64,000 nucleotides of DNA from positions 1,414,501-1,478,500 of the forward strand of contig NZ_CP068023.1 of the NCBI RefSeq assembly GCF_016695175.1, read 5' to 3'. Below the pieces are notes generated by a model, which was not told the DNA's origin, ran no database searches, and saw nothing but the letters and a program-made list of their open reading frames with translations. The position numbers and the translations under genes were made by a program. This stretch comes from Pseudoalteromonas sp. GCY. Its GTDB lineage: Bacteria; Pseudomonadota; Gammaproteobacteria; Enterobacterales; Alteromonadaceae. Positions 45,978-54,894 of this stretch are shown piece after piece. The first letter of the stretch is position 1. Every line of letters starts with the position of its first letter.

Positions 45978-46040
45978 TCGGCTTCAGTGTAAAATTGAAG
46001 AACCGAAGTATTATTTAGGAGGCTATTTGCCTCCTTTCTT
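45978..46040 (+). terminator. Terminator region after the fumarase gene
   Basis: AGGAGGC (46017-46023), loop TATTT, GCCTCCT (46029-46035), then TTCTTG. An imperfect hairpin (TTCGGCTTCA ... TGAAGAACCGAA) lies just before it at about 45978-46007. Confidence 0.7.
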
Positions 46041-46357
46041 GTATGGATATGTTTACAACGACTATTTACCTTCCGTTTACGTAAACAGTAACTTCAGAAA
46101 AGCTCAATAAGTTAAATTAAAATTCCTTTAATATTTTTATTCTTGGTTAGTTTTTCCTTTATCTGTTTTACTTTTGAATTAAATATTTGTATTTACTTTG
46201 AATTGGGTTTATATCATCTCAATTTGTGGAATGGTGCTAGAGTTAGTGATAGAGTCTTGCCAATTTCAGCGCTATTTGCCCTTAGTGTGGTATTGAACGC
46301 AAAGTCACACTTAAGAGCTTACCCGTATGGGATAGATAATTTTTGGAGAAGAAGAAA
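46041..46357. other. Intergenic region upstream of leucine dehydrogenase
   Basis: About 315 nt, AT-rich, no gene supported. A short open frame (46143-46433) runs into the next gene but has no ribosome site and is rejected. The region presumably carries the promoter. Confidence 0.5.
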
Positions 46358-47398
46358 GTGGCTGTATTTAACCAAGTTGAATTTGATAACCATGAGCAAG
46401 TCGTATTCTGTTCAGACGAAGCATCAGGTCTAAAAGCGATTATCGCGGTACATAACACTAAACTAGGTCCTGCGGTAGGTGGTTGTCGCCTATGGAATTA
46501 TGCCTCTGATGAAGATGCGGTATATGATGTACTGCGCTTGTCTAAAGGGATGACATATAAGAATGCGGTTGCACGTTTACCATTTGGTGGTGGCAAATCT
46601 GTCATTATTGGCGATGCTAAGACTATCAAGTCAGAAGCGCTATTCAGAGCGTTTGGTAAGCACCTAGACCGTCTAGGTGGCAGTTACTACTCAGCTGAAG
46701 ATGTAAACATCACAACCGGTGATGTAATGGTAATGCATAAAGAAACAAACTACGTAATGGGTCTTGAAGGTAAAAGCGGTAACCCTTCTCCATTTACTGC
46801 GTTAGGCACATTCCTTGGAATTAAAGCAGCTTACCAACACAAGTATGGTCATCAGGACTTGGCTGGTATCAAAGTTGCCGTGCAGGGGCTGGGTGCAGTT
46901 GCCTACACGTTATGTAAGCACCTCCATGAAGCGGGTGCAGAGCTATTTGTTACTGATATCAACGAAGAGTCAGTACAAAGAGTGGTCAATGATTTCAATG
47001 CTACTGCTGTTGGTATTGACGAAATCTATGATTTAGATGTTGATGTGTATGCGCCGTGTGCACTAGGTGCGACGGTAAATGACGACACTATTCCACGAAT
47101 CAAAGCTACGATTATTGCAGGGTGTGCAAACAACCAGCTTGCAGAGTCGCGTCATGGTGAGATCATTCGTGAAAAAGGCATTTTATATGCACCAGACTAT
47201 GTGATTAATGCTGGTGGAATCATCAATGTTTACTATGAAACAAAACCTGAAGGTTATGATGAGGCAGCAGCGACTAAACACGTTGAAGGTATCTATGACA
47301 CGCTAACCGAAATCTTTAAGCGTTCTGAAGATGAGAAAGTTTCAACACATATCATTGCTGATAAATTAGCTCAAGAGATTATTGAAAACGGTCTATAA
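46358..47398 (+). CDS. Leucine (branched-chain amino acid) dehydrogenase
   Basis: A Glu/Leu/Phe/Val dehydrogenase of 346 residues, deaminating branched-chain amino acids with NAD+. The catalytic Lys lies in LPFGGGKSVIIGD after KLGPAVGGCRLW; the NAD-binding turn is VAVQGLGAVAYTLC, followed by an acidic TDINEE. Closest to Bacillus-type leucine dehydrogenase by motifs. I choose GTG 46358 (MAVFNQVEFDNHE), which has GGAG 9 nt upstream, over the in-frame TTG 46343. Followed at once by a strong terminator. Confidence 0.92.
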   Translation: MAVFNQVEFDNHEQVVFCSDEASGLKAIIAVHNTKLGPAVGGCRLWNYASDEDAVYDVLRLSKGMTYKNAVARLPFGGGKSVIIGDAKTIKSEALFRAFGKHLDRLGGSYYSAEDVNITTGDVMVMHKETNYVMGLEGKSGNPSPFTALGTFLGIKAAYQHKYGHQDLAGIKVAVQGLGAVAYTLCKHLHEAGAELFVTDINEESVQRVVNDFNATAVGIDEIYDLDVDVYAPCALGATVNDDTIPRIKATIIAGCANNQLAESRHGEIIREKGILYAPDYVINAGGIINVYYETKPEGYDEAAATKHVEGIYDTLTEIFKRSEDEKVSTHIIADKLAQEIIENGL

Positions 47399-47423
47399 TA
47401 ACATCGCCGTTTAATTACCAGAG

Positions 47424-47446
47424 AGGGGCATGCGCCCCTTTTTTTG
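47424..47446 (+). terminator. Terminator after leucine dehydrogenase
   Basis: AGGGGC, loop ATGC, GCCCCT, then seven T. Only two bases separate the T-run from the ATG of the next gene. Confidence 0.9.
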
Positions 47447-47447
47447 T

Positions 47448-48092
47448 ATGAAAAAGAAAATATCTCTTGATACTTGGCCTCGCCAAGAACACTTTTCGTT
47501 CTTCAATGATTTTGCCCAACCTTACTTCACCGTTACTGTCAGCTTACAAATGGAAAGAGTTTACGAAATGAGTAAACGTAATGCCGTTCCGTTTTCTCTT
47601 AGTTGCCTATACGCACTACAACTGGCATTACAAAGCTATACCCCCATTCGTTACCGTATAGAGGCAGGAGAGGTGGTTGAATATGATGCTGTAGAAATTA
47701 GCAGTGTTTTTCTGCGAGGGGATGAAACCTTCAGATTTGTAAGGCTTGCACCTGAAAGTGATTTCAACCGCTTTATTAGCGCCAATATTCATAGCAAAAC
47801 TGAGCAACTAAATGGGCCGCTTGTCAGTGAGCAATTTTTAATGGAAAGTCAGGTGCCAAATTGCGTTCATGTATCTATACTTCCATGGTTATCTTTTTCC
47901 AGTTTTGGTCATGCGAGACACAGTAGAGATGACTTTGGCATCCCAAAATTTGTGTTCGGAAAATACAATAAAGCAGATGGTACGATGCCATTTTGTATTG
48001 AAGTCCATCATGCCTTAATGGATGGTCTACACGTCGCTGAATTCGTTCAAATTCTGCAGGAAAAAATAGATCAAGCGATTTGGGATAGATAA
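47448..48092 (+). CDS. Chloramphenicol-acetyltransferase-fold acyltransferase
   Basis: A 214-residue CAT-fold protein with the catalytic motif HHALMDG near the C-terminus and N-terminal segment DTWPRQEHFSFF (typical CAT-family start). The residues between are diverged from known resistance enzymes, so the natural acceptor is unknown and a resistance role is not shown. The start is odd: ATG 47448 is 2 nt after the T-run of the preceding terminator and has no clear ribosome site, while an in-frame ATG 47430 lies inside the hairpin loop. Translation may depend on read-through or a leaderless mRNA. Confidence 0.82.
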   Translation: MKKKISLDTWPRQEHFSFFNDFAQPYFTVTVSLQMERVYEMSKRNAVPFSLSCLYALQLALQSYTPIRYRIEAGEVVEYDAVEISSVFLRGDETFRFVRLAPESDFNRFISANIHSKTEQLNGPLVSEQFLMESQVPNCVHVSILPWLSFSSFGHARHSRDDFGIPKFVFGKYNKADGTMPFCIEVHHALMDGLHVAEFVQILQEKIDQAIWDR

Positions 48093-48495
48093 ACAAATTT
48101 TGCGTTAGTTCGCAGAAGATGAAATAATTTGCGTTCTGTGCAATGAAAAATCTAGCTTATATTGCTGTTTTGATAGGTTATTCACAATTTCTATTTGGAA
48201 TATCTATTCAATTTATTGGAATAAATCTGATGTAAAACATTGTAAACAGCGTATGCAAAAGGTTGGTTTTACAAAGGATGTGTATCTTTTGCTGTGTTTT
48301 TGATGTTAATTTTTTGTTTTGTATATAATTATTACTTATTTATTGACAAAAAATGTTTTCACAGTGAAGTTGACACATCGTGTTGCATTTAGCATTATTG
48401 GACAGTTGATATCTGTCAAATGATATCAGGGTTGCTCTCACGTTGGTGAGAGCGCGAAAATTATAAAAGTAACATTACTTAATTGGTTGGGAACT
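48093..48495. other. Intergenic region upstream of the DUF3450/TonB2 operon
   Basis: About 400 nt, very AT-rich, no gene seen. It contains a candidate promoter TTGATG (48300-48305), 18 nt, TATAAT (48324-48329), which leaves a leader of roughly 160 nt. A good -35 hexamer TTGACA at 48343-48348 has no matching -10. No Fur box was recognised by eye. Confidence 0.45.
48300..48329 (+). promoter_or_regulatory. Candidate promoter of the DUF3450-TonB2 operon
   Basis: TTGATG, 18-nt spacer, perfect TATAAT, by inspection. Confidence 0.4.
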
Positions 48496-49266
48496 ATGTC
48501 TGTTAAAATCAGAAAGAGCCTTGTAGCTACGGCGCTTTTAGGCGCGACAGCTTTTGCAAGCAGCAATGTGATTGCAGATCCTTTGAATGACATACAAAAA
48601 GTAGGTCAACAAACTCAAACGGCTGCTAAAAAGTCTCAAGAAAAGATTGATAACCTTTACGGTCAGTCTCAAGAAATGATCGCGGAATACCGTGGTCTGG
48701 TTGAAGAAGCAGAACTGCTTAAAGTGTATAACGATCACGTTGCACGTCTTGTAGCAGATCAAAATGCAGGTATTGAGTCTCTTGAGCGTCAAATTGGTAC
48801 TATTGACAAGACAAAACAGGACGTTGTGCCTTTGATGTATCGCATGATCGATACGCTTGAGCAATTCATCAAAGCGGACGTTCCGTTTAATCAAGAAACA
48901 CGTCTAGAGCGTGTTGAGAGACTTCGCAGCATCATGACTAACTCGTCTGTAACAACATCTGAGAAGTTCCGTCAAGTGCTTGAAGCTTACACCATTGAAA
49001 CTGACTACAGTGCAACAATGGTTGCGAGCCAAGGTTCTCTCGAACAAAACGGCAAAAACATCAATGTTGACTTCGCACGTCTAGGTCGTATCGCATACGT
49101 AGCTCAGTCTTTCGACCAAAAACATGCTTGGGTTTGGAACAACAACACTAAGCAGTGGGATCAACTTGGCGAAGAATATCTTAAGCCAGTTAAGAGCATG
49201 ATCCGTATTGCACGTAAGCAAGCGGCTCCTGAACTTGTAAACCTACCTATCTTTGGCGCGGAGTAA
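48496..49266 (+). CDS. DUF3450 periplasmic coiled-coil protein
   Basis: A 256-residue exported protein (signal peptide, cleavage near VIA at about 27) with a long coiled coil (about 35-110), followed by a small domain including VDFARLGRIAYVAQSFD. DUF3450 proteins are encoded at the head of TtpC-ExbB-ExbD-TonB2 operons in marine Gammaproteobacteria, and an accessory role in the periplasmic part of that energy-transduction machine is likely. ATG 48496 starts a clean signal peptide; the TTG 9 nt before is rejected. Confidence 0.88.
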   Translation: MSVKIRKSLVATALLGATAFASSNVIADPLNDIQKVGQQTQTAAKKSQEKIDNLYGQSQEMIAEYRGLVEEAELLKVYNDHVARLVADQNAGIESLERQIGTIDKTKQDVVPLMYRMIDTLEQFIKADVPFNQETRLERVERLRSIMTNSSVTTSEKFRQVLEAYTIETDYSATMVASQGSLEQNGKNINVDFARLGRIAYVAQSFDQKHAWVWNNNTKQWDQLGEEYLKPVKSMIRIARKQAAPELVNLPIFGAE

Positions 49267-49269
49267 TTA

Positions 49270-50634
49270 ATGATGAAGAAACTATTTAAAGGTTTTGCAG
49301 TTGCTGCAGCGTTAACAGTTTCTGCTGGTGCCGCGCTAAACGCACACGCAAACACTGAAGCCTTAGACAAAATTCTAGAGCAGGTTAAACAAAACCGTAT
49401 CTCTGAAGGCAAAATCAACAAACAACGTGAGCAAGAGTTTTTAAACGATCGTGCTGACAAACAAGCATTATTGAACAAAGCGAAGCGTGAATTAGCTGCT
49501 GAGAAAGCACGTGGTGAGCGTTTAAATGAACAATTCAAACAGAACGAAGTGACGCTTGCTGAAAAAGAAGTTGAGCTTGAAAATGCCAAAGGTACACTTG
49601 GTGAAATGTTCGGTGTTGTACGTCGTTCAGCTGCTGACGCTATCGGTTCAATTGAAGCTTCACTAGTAAGTGCTGAAAAACCAGGACGTGCAGAGGTTCT
49701 TCGTTCACTAGCCGAAGCGAAAGAGCTGCCAACTACTCGTGAACTTGAAGATCTTTGGATTGCTTTCCAAACTGAAATGACTGAGTCTGCGAAAGTAACT
49801 AAGTTTGAAGCTGAAGTTGCTGAGCTAAATGGTGACATTAACGTTAAAGAAGTAACGCGTGTTGGTAACTTCAACCTAGTTACTAAAGACGGCTACGTTA
49901 TTTACGATGCTGAGAACAAGCAAATTGTTCCTCTTGGTAAGCAACCAAGTGGCGAATTAGGTGGTGTTGAGCGTCTAATCGCAGCACCTGCTAATCAGTA
50001 CGTTAAGTTTGCAGTTGACCCAACTCGTGGTTCATTACTACGACTTAATACTCAACGTGCAACGATGGAAGAGCGCTGGCACCAAGGTGATACGGTTGGT
50101 TACATCATTACAGCACTACTTATTTTAGGTGCATTGATTGCAATCGTTCGTATGCTAGACCTATTCATTGTTAGCGGTAAAATCAAAGCGCAAATCAAAA
50201 ACGCGAATAACCCTAACACAAACAACCCACTTGGTCGTATCTTGAAAGTTTATCATGATAACAAAGATCAAGACGTTGAAAACCTAGAGCTTAAGCTTGA
50301 TGAAGCTATCCTACGTGAAACTCCGCGTATCGAGATGGGCGTAAACATCATCAAGATCCTAGCGGCTATCGCGCCACTACTAGGTCTACTAGGTACGGTT
50401 GTTGGTATGATCATGACATTCGAATCAATCACACTACATGGTACTGGTGATCCGAAAATCATGGCAGGGAACATCTCTCTAGCGCTAGTAACTACAGCAC
50501 TAGGTCTTATTGCGGCTCTACCTCTAATTCTACTTCACGCTGTTGTACACGGTCGTAGTAAAGCGGTTCTACATATCCTAGATGAGCAAAGCGCAGGTAT
50601 TGTTGCTACTCACGCGGAGAAGGAGAAAGCCTAA
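49270..50634 (+). CDS. TtpC-like MotA/TolQ/ExbB proton-channel family protein
   Basis: A 454-residue protein with a signal peptide (cleavage near AHA), a periplasmic coiled-coil domain (about 30-135) and a beta-type segment. The C-terminal ExbB/TolQ-like membrane domain (helices at about 278-295, 360-385 and 405-430) has the conserved GLLGTVVGMIMTFE and GNISLALVTTALGLIAALP. This is the layout of Vibrio TtpC, needed for TonB2 function. It starts 3 nt after the DUF3450 gene and overlaps exbB by one base. Confidence 0.9.
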   Translation: MMKKLFKGFAVAAALTVSAGAALNAHANTEALDKILEQVKQNRISEGKINKQREQEFLNDRADKQALLNKAKRELAAEKARGERLNEQFKQNEVTLAEKEVELENAKGTLGEMFGVVRRSAADAIGSIEASLVSAEKPGRAEVLRSLAEAKELPTTRELEDLWIAFQTEMTESAKVTKFEAEVAELNGDINVKEVTRVGNFNLVTKDGYVIYDAENKQIVPLGKQPSGELGGVERLIAAPANQYVKFAVDPTRGSLLRLNTQRATMEERWHQGDTVGYIITALLILGALIAIVRMLDLFIVSGKIKAQIKNANNPNTNNPLGRILKVYHDNKDQDVENLELKLDEAILRETPRIEMGVNIIKILAAIAPLLGLLGTVVGMIMTFESITLHGTGDPKIMAGNISLALVTTALGLIAALPLILLHAVVHGRSKAVLHILDEQSAGIVATHAEKEKA

Positions 50635-51158
50635 TGTTAGTCCTGATGGAGATATGGGAATCTATCAGGGATTTTGTTGCTACAGGCGGCGATGTATTAT
50701 ACGTGGTCGCGATAGCACTCTTTCTAATGTGGGTTTTAATGATTGAGCGCTATTGGTTCCTACTCGGCGAATTTCCTAAAATGCAAAAGGAAATCGTCGC
50801 TAAGTGGGACGCCCGCCAAGATACTACGTCTTGGTACGCACACAGAATCCGCGATGCTTGGATTTCTGAAGCGTCTGAAAAATTAGATGAGCGCATGTTG
50901 ATTATCAAAACATTGGTTGCAATGTGTCCATTAATCGGTCTTTTAGGTACAGTGACAGGTATGATCACAGTATTCGAAACGATGGCTACTCAAGGTACGG
51001 GTAACGCACGATTAATGGCTTCAGGCATTTCAATGGCTACGGTACCAACAATGGCTGGAATGGTTGCGGCACTATCAGGTGTTTTCTTTAGTACGCGTTT
51101 AGAAGCACGTGCAAAAATGGCTAAAGAAAAGCTAGTTGATAGCTTGCCTCATCACTAG
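50634..51158 (+). CDS. exbB: ExbB-type biopolymer transport proton channel
   Basis: A 174-residue MotA/TolQ/ExbB protein with three membrane helices. Family motifs are PLIGLLGTVTGMITVFE and MASGISMATVPTMAGMVAALSG. With ExbD it uses the proton gradient to energise TonB. It is second of two ExbB-like proteins here (the larger one is TtpC-like), as in the TonB2 systems of vibrios. Confidence 0.93.
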   Translation: MLVLMEIWESIRDFVATGGDVLYVVAIALFLMWVLMIERYWFLLGEFPKMQKEIVAKWDARQDTTSWYAHRIRDAWISEASEKLDERMLIIKTLVAMCPLIGLLGTVTGMITVFETMATQGTGNARLMASGISMATVPTMAGMVAALSGVFFSTRLEARAKMAKEKLVDSLPHH

Positions 51159-51172
51159 AGAGAGATTGAACT

Positions 51173-51577
51173 ATGGCACGTAAACAACGTTTTCGTGAAG
51201 AGGAAGATGCAGCAGTAGATATGACGCCGATGCTAGACATCGTATTCATCATGCTTATCTTCTTCATTGTAACCACTTCTTTTGTTAAAGAAGCTGGTAT
51301 TGAAGTTAACAAGCCAAAAGCGGCACAAGCACAAAAGACTAAGAATGCGAACATCTTTATCGCAATCCGTGAAAACGGTGAGATTTGGATGGACAAGCGT
51401 CAAGTTGATGTTGAACGTGTAAGTGCAAACCTTGAAAGTCTGATGGCTGAACAACCTACTGACGTGATTATTATTCAAGCCGATAAAGGCGCGAAACACG
51501 GCGTAGTTGTTCAGGTTATGGACCAAATTAAAGCGACTGGCGACAATCTGAAGATTTCAATAGCTGGAGATCAGTAA
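51173..51577 (+). CDS. exbD: ExbD-type biopolymer transport protein
   Basis: A 134-residue protein with a short basic cytoplasmic N-terminus and a single membrane helix containing the essential Asp22 (DMTPMLDIVFIMLIFF). The periplasmic domain follows. AGAGAGATTG precedes ATG 51173, and its stop overlaps the start of tonB (TAATG). Confidence 0.95.
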   Translation: MARKQRFREEEDAAVDMTPMLDIVFIMLIFFIVTTSFVKEAGIEVNKPKAAQAQKTKNANIFIAIRENGEIWMDKRQVDVERVSANLESLMAEQPTDVIIIQADKGAKHGVVVQVMDQIKATGDNLKISIAGDQ

Positions 51578-52194
51578 TGATTCGACTTCTGTTTTCACTT
51601 CTAGCAGGTGGGGCAGTAACTCTCGGCTTGTTCTTTTTCATGTCATATCTTATCTCCGGAGGAGCAGATAGGGCAGATGTACAAAAGGAACAAATCGTAG
51701 TCGAGATTATGTCGAATCCGCCTGAATCAAAGGTGCAGCAGCGGAAGCGTGTCCCGCCTCCGCCGCCGCCACCACCTAAGCAGCCGCCAAAACCGCAGCC
51801 GCCTCAGCCAGATACGGCTGATCCTTCTGCGGGTAACATCGGCTTTAACATGCCTAGCATTGACCTAGGTGGTACTGCAGGTGGTTTATCTGGACCTGGC
51901 GAGTTTGGCCGTGATGGTGATGCGACACCTATCGTTCGAATTGAGCCAAAATATCCACCTCAAGCCGCTCGTGATGGCAAAGAAGGTTGGGTACGTTTAT
52001 CTTTCACAATCAATGAGCTAGGTGGAGTCGAAGATGTTGAAATTATCGATGCCGAACCAAAGCGTATCTTTGACCGTGAAGCGAAGCGTGCACTTCGTAA
52101 GTGGAAATATCGTCCTAAAGTTGTTGATGGTAAACCACAGAAGCAACCTGGCATTACAGTCCAGCTTGATTTCACACTAAACCAAGGTAATTAA
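51577..52194 (+). CDS. tonB: Energy transducer TonB (TonB2 type)
   Basis: A short TonB of 205 residues: N-terminal membrane anchor (about 3-24), a compact Pro-rich linker (RVPPPPPPPPKQPPKPQ, about 54-70) and a C-terminal TonB domain (about 110-205: RIEPKYPPQAARDGKEGWV and LRKWKYRPKVVDG). The shortness of the Pro spacer is as in TonB2, which depends on TtpC. It transfers energy to TonB-dependent receptors, plausibly including the copper receptor in this window. Confidence 0.94.
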   Translation: MIRLLFSLLAGGAVTLGLFFFMSYLISGGADRADVQKEQIVVEIMSNPPESKVQQRKRVPPPPPPPPKQPPKPQPPQPDTADPSAGNIGFNMPSIDLGGTAGGLSGPGEFGRDGDATPIVRIEPKYPPQAARDGKEGWVRLSFTINELGGVEDVEIIDAEPKRIFDREAKRALRKWKYRPKVVDGKPQKQPGITVQLDFTLNQGN

Positions 52195-52204
52195 GGAGGC
52201 AGGC

Positions 52205-53464
52205 ATGAAAAGTTTACCCAAATTTACAGCTCTTGCTCTTCTAATTGCATTGACTGGTGGCATTTACTCAGAGTCAGTTTCTGCTGCGCCTAACTATGAA
52301 GAAATAGAGAAGCGTAAAGCGGCAAAAACTAAGATCATGGGTGAGCGAGTCGGTAAAAAAGTTGCCAAAGCGTTCGAATTATATAACGAAGAAAAAGTCG
52401 ATGAAGCGATTGCAATGCTTCGCGAGCTTGACCCTTCAGATGATTTCGATAAAGCAACGGTTAACCGTTACCTAGGTCAGCTTTATGCTCAAAAGGAAAA
52501 CTACGGCGAAGCGATTAAGTATTCGCGTTTAGCTATTGCTCCTGATGCGCTTAACTTTAAAGATCAAGGCGATCTAATGAAGTTGCTTGGTGACCTTCTG
52601 TTAGGTACTGAAAAGTATTCAGAAGGTATCAAAGCCTATGAAGCGTGGATGGACTTTACGGGTGAAAATGACCCTAAAGTACACGGTCGTATCGCGCAAG
52701 CTTATTATGAGTTAAAGCAATATACTAATGTTATTGCTCCAGCTGATAAAGCTATCGCAGGTGTAGAAGAGCCAAATAAACAATATTATCTGATGAAAGT
52801 TGCAGCTTACTTTGAATTGAAGCAATTCAAAAAGGCTGTAGAGGTTGGTGAAGAGTTAGTACGTGTTTTCCCTGAAGACCCGAAAGCTTGGACACAACTA
52901 GGTGGCTTTTATTTGCAAACCGAAGATTACAGTAAAGGTATGACTGTAATGAAGGTGGCGTATAGCAAAGGTTACTTTGAAAAAGAGAATGACTATAAGA
53001 TTCTTGGAAGCTTATATTCTTTGACAGAAGATCCTTGGCGTGCAGCTCAAACGTTCGAAAAGGCTATGAAAGATGGCAAAATCGAACGTACAAAGCAAAA
53101 CGTGACAGCGCTTGCAAGTTATTACCACCAAGCTAAACACATCAGTGATGCTGCTAAATACTATGAAGAAGCTGCTAAATTTGACGATGACGCAGAACTT
53201 TATGGAAGAGCAGGTGGCCTTTTACTGCAAAATCTGCAGTACAGTGCAGCAGTAGTTAGACTAAATAAAGCGTTAGAGCTTGGTACCAAAAAGAAAGGCA
53301 GTACATATGCTGATCTTGCGGAAGCTTACTACTATCAAGATAAGTTTAAACAAGCTTATGCAGCAATTTTGAAGGCGAAGGAAGATCCTAGCACTCGAAG
53401 ATTTGCAATTAGCTGGTCGAGCTTTATCAAAGAAAAAGCACAACGTAGGGGCGTTAGCCTCTAA
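52205..53464 (+). CDS. Exported TPR protein of the TonB2 operon
   Basis: A 419-residue exported protein (signal peptide about 1-28) consisting of tandem TPR repeats (about 55-400). Clear examples are ATVNRYLGQLYAQKENYGEAIKYS and DLAEAYYYQDKFKQAYAAI. It closes the DUF3450-ttpC-exbB-exbD-tonB operon, a conserved place for it in related marine genera. It probably scaffolds protein interactions in the periplasm; the exact role is unknown. AAGGAGGC precedes its ATG. Confidence 0.9.
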   Translation: MKSLPKFTALALLIALTGGIYSESVSAAPNYEEIEKRKAAKTKIMGERVGKKVAKAFELYNEEKVDEAIAMLRELDPSDDFDKATVNRYLGQLYAQKENYGEAIKYSRLAIAPDALNFKDQGDLMKLLGDLLLGTEKYSEGIKAYEAWMDFTGENDPKVHGRIAQAYYELKQYTNVIAPADKAIAGVEEPNKQYYLMKVAAYFELKQFKKAVEVGEELVRVFPEDPKAWTQLGGFYLQTEDYSKGMTVMKVAYSKGYFEKENDYKILGSLYSLTEDPWRAAQTFEKAMKDGKIERTKQNVTALASYYHQAKHISDAAKYYEEAAKFDDDAELYGRAGGLLLQNLQYSAAVVRLNKALELGTKKKGSTYADLAEAYYYQDKFKQAYAAILKAKEDPSTRRFAISWSSFIKEKAQRRGVSL

Positions 53465-53466
53465 TT

Positions 53467-53491
53467 AAAAAGCCCCGAAAGGGGCTTTTTT
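53467..53491 (+). terminator. Terminator of the TonB2 operon
   Basis: AAAAAGCCCC, loop GAAA, GGGGCTTTTT: a perfect 10-bp stem with T-run. Confidence 0.95.
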
Positions 53492-53515
53492 GATTTCAAG
53501 TTTTAATGTGAAATT

Positions 53516-54520
53516 ATGAAAAAGCATTTATTGTTCAGCCTTACTTTGGTCGCATTTATATTCCTATCCGCTTGTAGTGAGCACAAGCCAGTCGTAAGTT
53601 ATCAGGAACTTAGAACTTCTTTAATTTCTCTTAACAGTAGTTTAAGTCATTCATCTACGGATGATATTACTGTTTTACCGTTCACAGAGGGCTATTTACA
53701 GTTACGGCACGCTTTATTATCAAGTAGTTTGAATGAACCAGATGTTATGGCGCATAAGGAGCTTGACTACTTAAGAATTCAAGAGCGATATCCAGAGCGT
53801 TACTTACCTTGGCCTAGTCATATCCCTGTACTTAAAAACGTAGAAGGTAGGGTGAGTGTTGAGGAACTTGATCTGTGGCTTAAATTTGTAATAACAAAAC
53901 TAAAAGAGGCCGATGAAAGTAATATTCGCCTAAATCGGTTTGAGCGGGAAGCCATAATAAAGCAACTTGAAGATTCAAATATTGACGCACCATCACGTTC
54001 AACGCTACTGACTTATTTAAATGATTATAAATCAAGGGCGATGCTTGGGCTGCATCAGTTACCTAATGGGAAAGAGTGGTACCAATCAAAACTAAATTTT
54101 TACGGAGCTATTCAAGAATCGCCTAATAAAGTTTTGGCAATGTTATCAAAAATTGATGAGAAAAATAGTAAGTCAATTGTGCTCAATACAACGCCTAATA
54201 TTCAACAGCCTTATATACTAGAGTTATTGCCAGCTAATTGCCAAAGAATTAGTGGGCTCAACTGGCGTGATGGATTTATTAATGTGCCTTCGACAGTAGC
54301 AAAGTGTACAAAGGCAATAGAGCAGCATAAAGCGCTAATCGTGACCTTAATGGCAGTGGATTTGGGAATTCATTATCAAGGGTGGTCACAAAAGCAAGCA
54401 TTTGTTGCGCTCAACTCAAAACTAGCGCTGAATGAACAACAAGCACAACAATTGATTGCTAATATAGTCTATTTTCCGGCGACTATTTTTGCTGCATATC
54501 CCCATTTTTTAAAGCCTTAG
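53516..54520 (+). CDS. Degenerate DUF885-like lipoprotein
   Basis: A lipoprotein of 334 residues (lipobox LSAC, Cys20). Two segments resemble DUF885 proteins: LPNGKEWYQSKLNFYG (about 183-198) and VDLGIHYQGWSQKQAF (about 280-295). DUF885 proteins are normally about 550-600 residues with a metallopeptidase-like HExxPGH motif between these segments. Here that middle part is missing and no HExxPGH is present, so it is probably catalytically inactive or repurposed. Resemblance was judged by eye. Its 3' end overlaps the convergent DksA-like gene by 38 nt. Confidence 0.72.
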   Translation: MKKHLLFSLTLVAFIFLSACSEHKPVVSYQELRTSLISLNSSLSHSSTDDITVLPFTEGYLQLRHALLSSSLNEPDVMAHKELDYLRIQERYPERYLPWPSHIPVLKNVEGRVSVEELDLWLKFVITKLKEADESNIRLNRFEREAIIKQLEDSNIDAPSRSTLLTYLNDYKSRAMLGLHQLPNGKEWYQSKLNFYGAIQESPNKVLAMLSKIDEKNSKSIVLNTTPNIQQPYILELLPANCQRISGLNWRDGFINVPSTVAKCTKAIEQHKALIVTLMAVDLGIHYQGWSQKQAFVALNSKLALNEQQAQQLIANIVYFPATIFAAYPHFLKP

Positions 54521-54857
54521 TCTTACAACTGCGACAGCGTTGGGTTGCTGGATCTTGTTCTAGCAACTCAAGTTCTATTGTCTGCTCGCAATCACAGCAA
54601 TAACCAAACTGACCGATCTCCATTTGGCATAATGCCGCTTCGACTTTCATCAACCTATCATAGAGCGGAAACTGCTCGGGATTTATTTTTTCCATTACAA
54701 TATCAAGCCATTTATTGGGTGGGTTGAGCTCTAAGGTATTGGCAAGGTTATGAGTAAACTCATTGGGTGAAGCTTTTAGCTCTCCTAAAAAGTCGCTTCT
54801 AAGTGTAGCGAGTTCAGCTTGTAAGCTTTGCTCGTAGTTATGTGTGTTTTCATTCAT
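54483..54857 (-). CDS. DksA/TraR-type C4 zinc-finger protein
   Basis: A 124-residue protein with an N-terminal helical part and a C-terminal C4 zinc finger (Cys87, Cys90, Cys108, Cys111; GYCCDCEQTIE ... QRCRSCKTK). It has one extra Cys at 88. The spacing and the preceding EAALCQMEIGQFGYC match the TraR/DksA family. It is shorter than DksA (about 150) and lacks a clear DxxDxA coiled-coil tip, so it may bind RNA polymerase without the full DksA effect. It overlaps the convergent lipoprotein gene and lies just upstream of dusC's 3' end. Confidence 0.85.
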   Translation of the reverse strand: MNENTHNYEQSLQAELATLRSDFLGELKASPNEFTHNLANTLELNPPNKWLDIVMEKINPEQFPLYDRLMKVEAALCQMEIGQFGYCCDCEQTIELELLEQDPATQRCRSCKTKALKNGDMQQK

Positions 54858-54894
54858 GGGCGCTCTCCTATCCGACGCCCCATTATCATTTCAG

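Noticed and set aside
46143..46433. + strand frame running into leucine dehydrogenase
   Set aside because: No ribosome site, non-protein-like sequence, and it overlaps the true start region in another frame.
47448..48092. Chloramphenicol resistance gene
   Set aside because: Only the CAT fold and HHxxxDG motif are shared; the rest is diverged, and there is no mobile context, so resistance is not supported.
49161..49874. Antisense frame of 237 codons in the ttpC-like gene
   Set aside because: Shadow of a strongly biased coding sequence; low-complexity Ser/Ala product.
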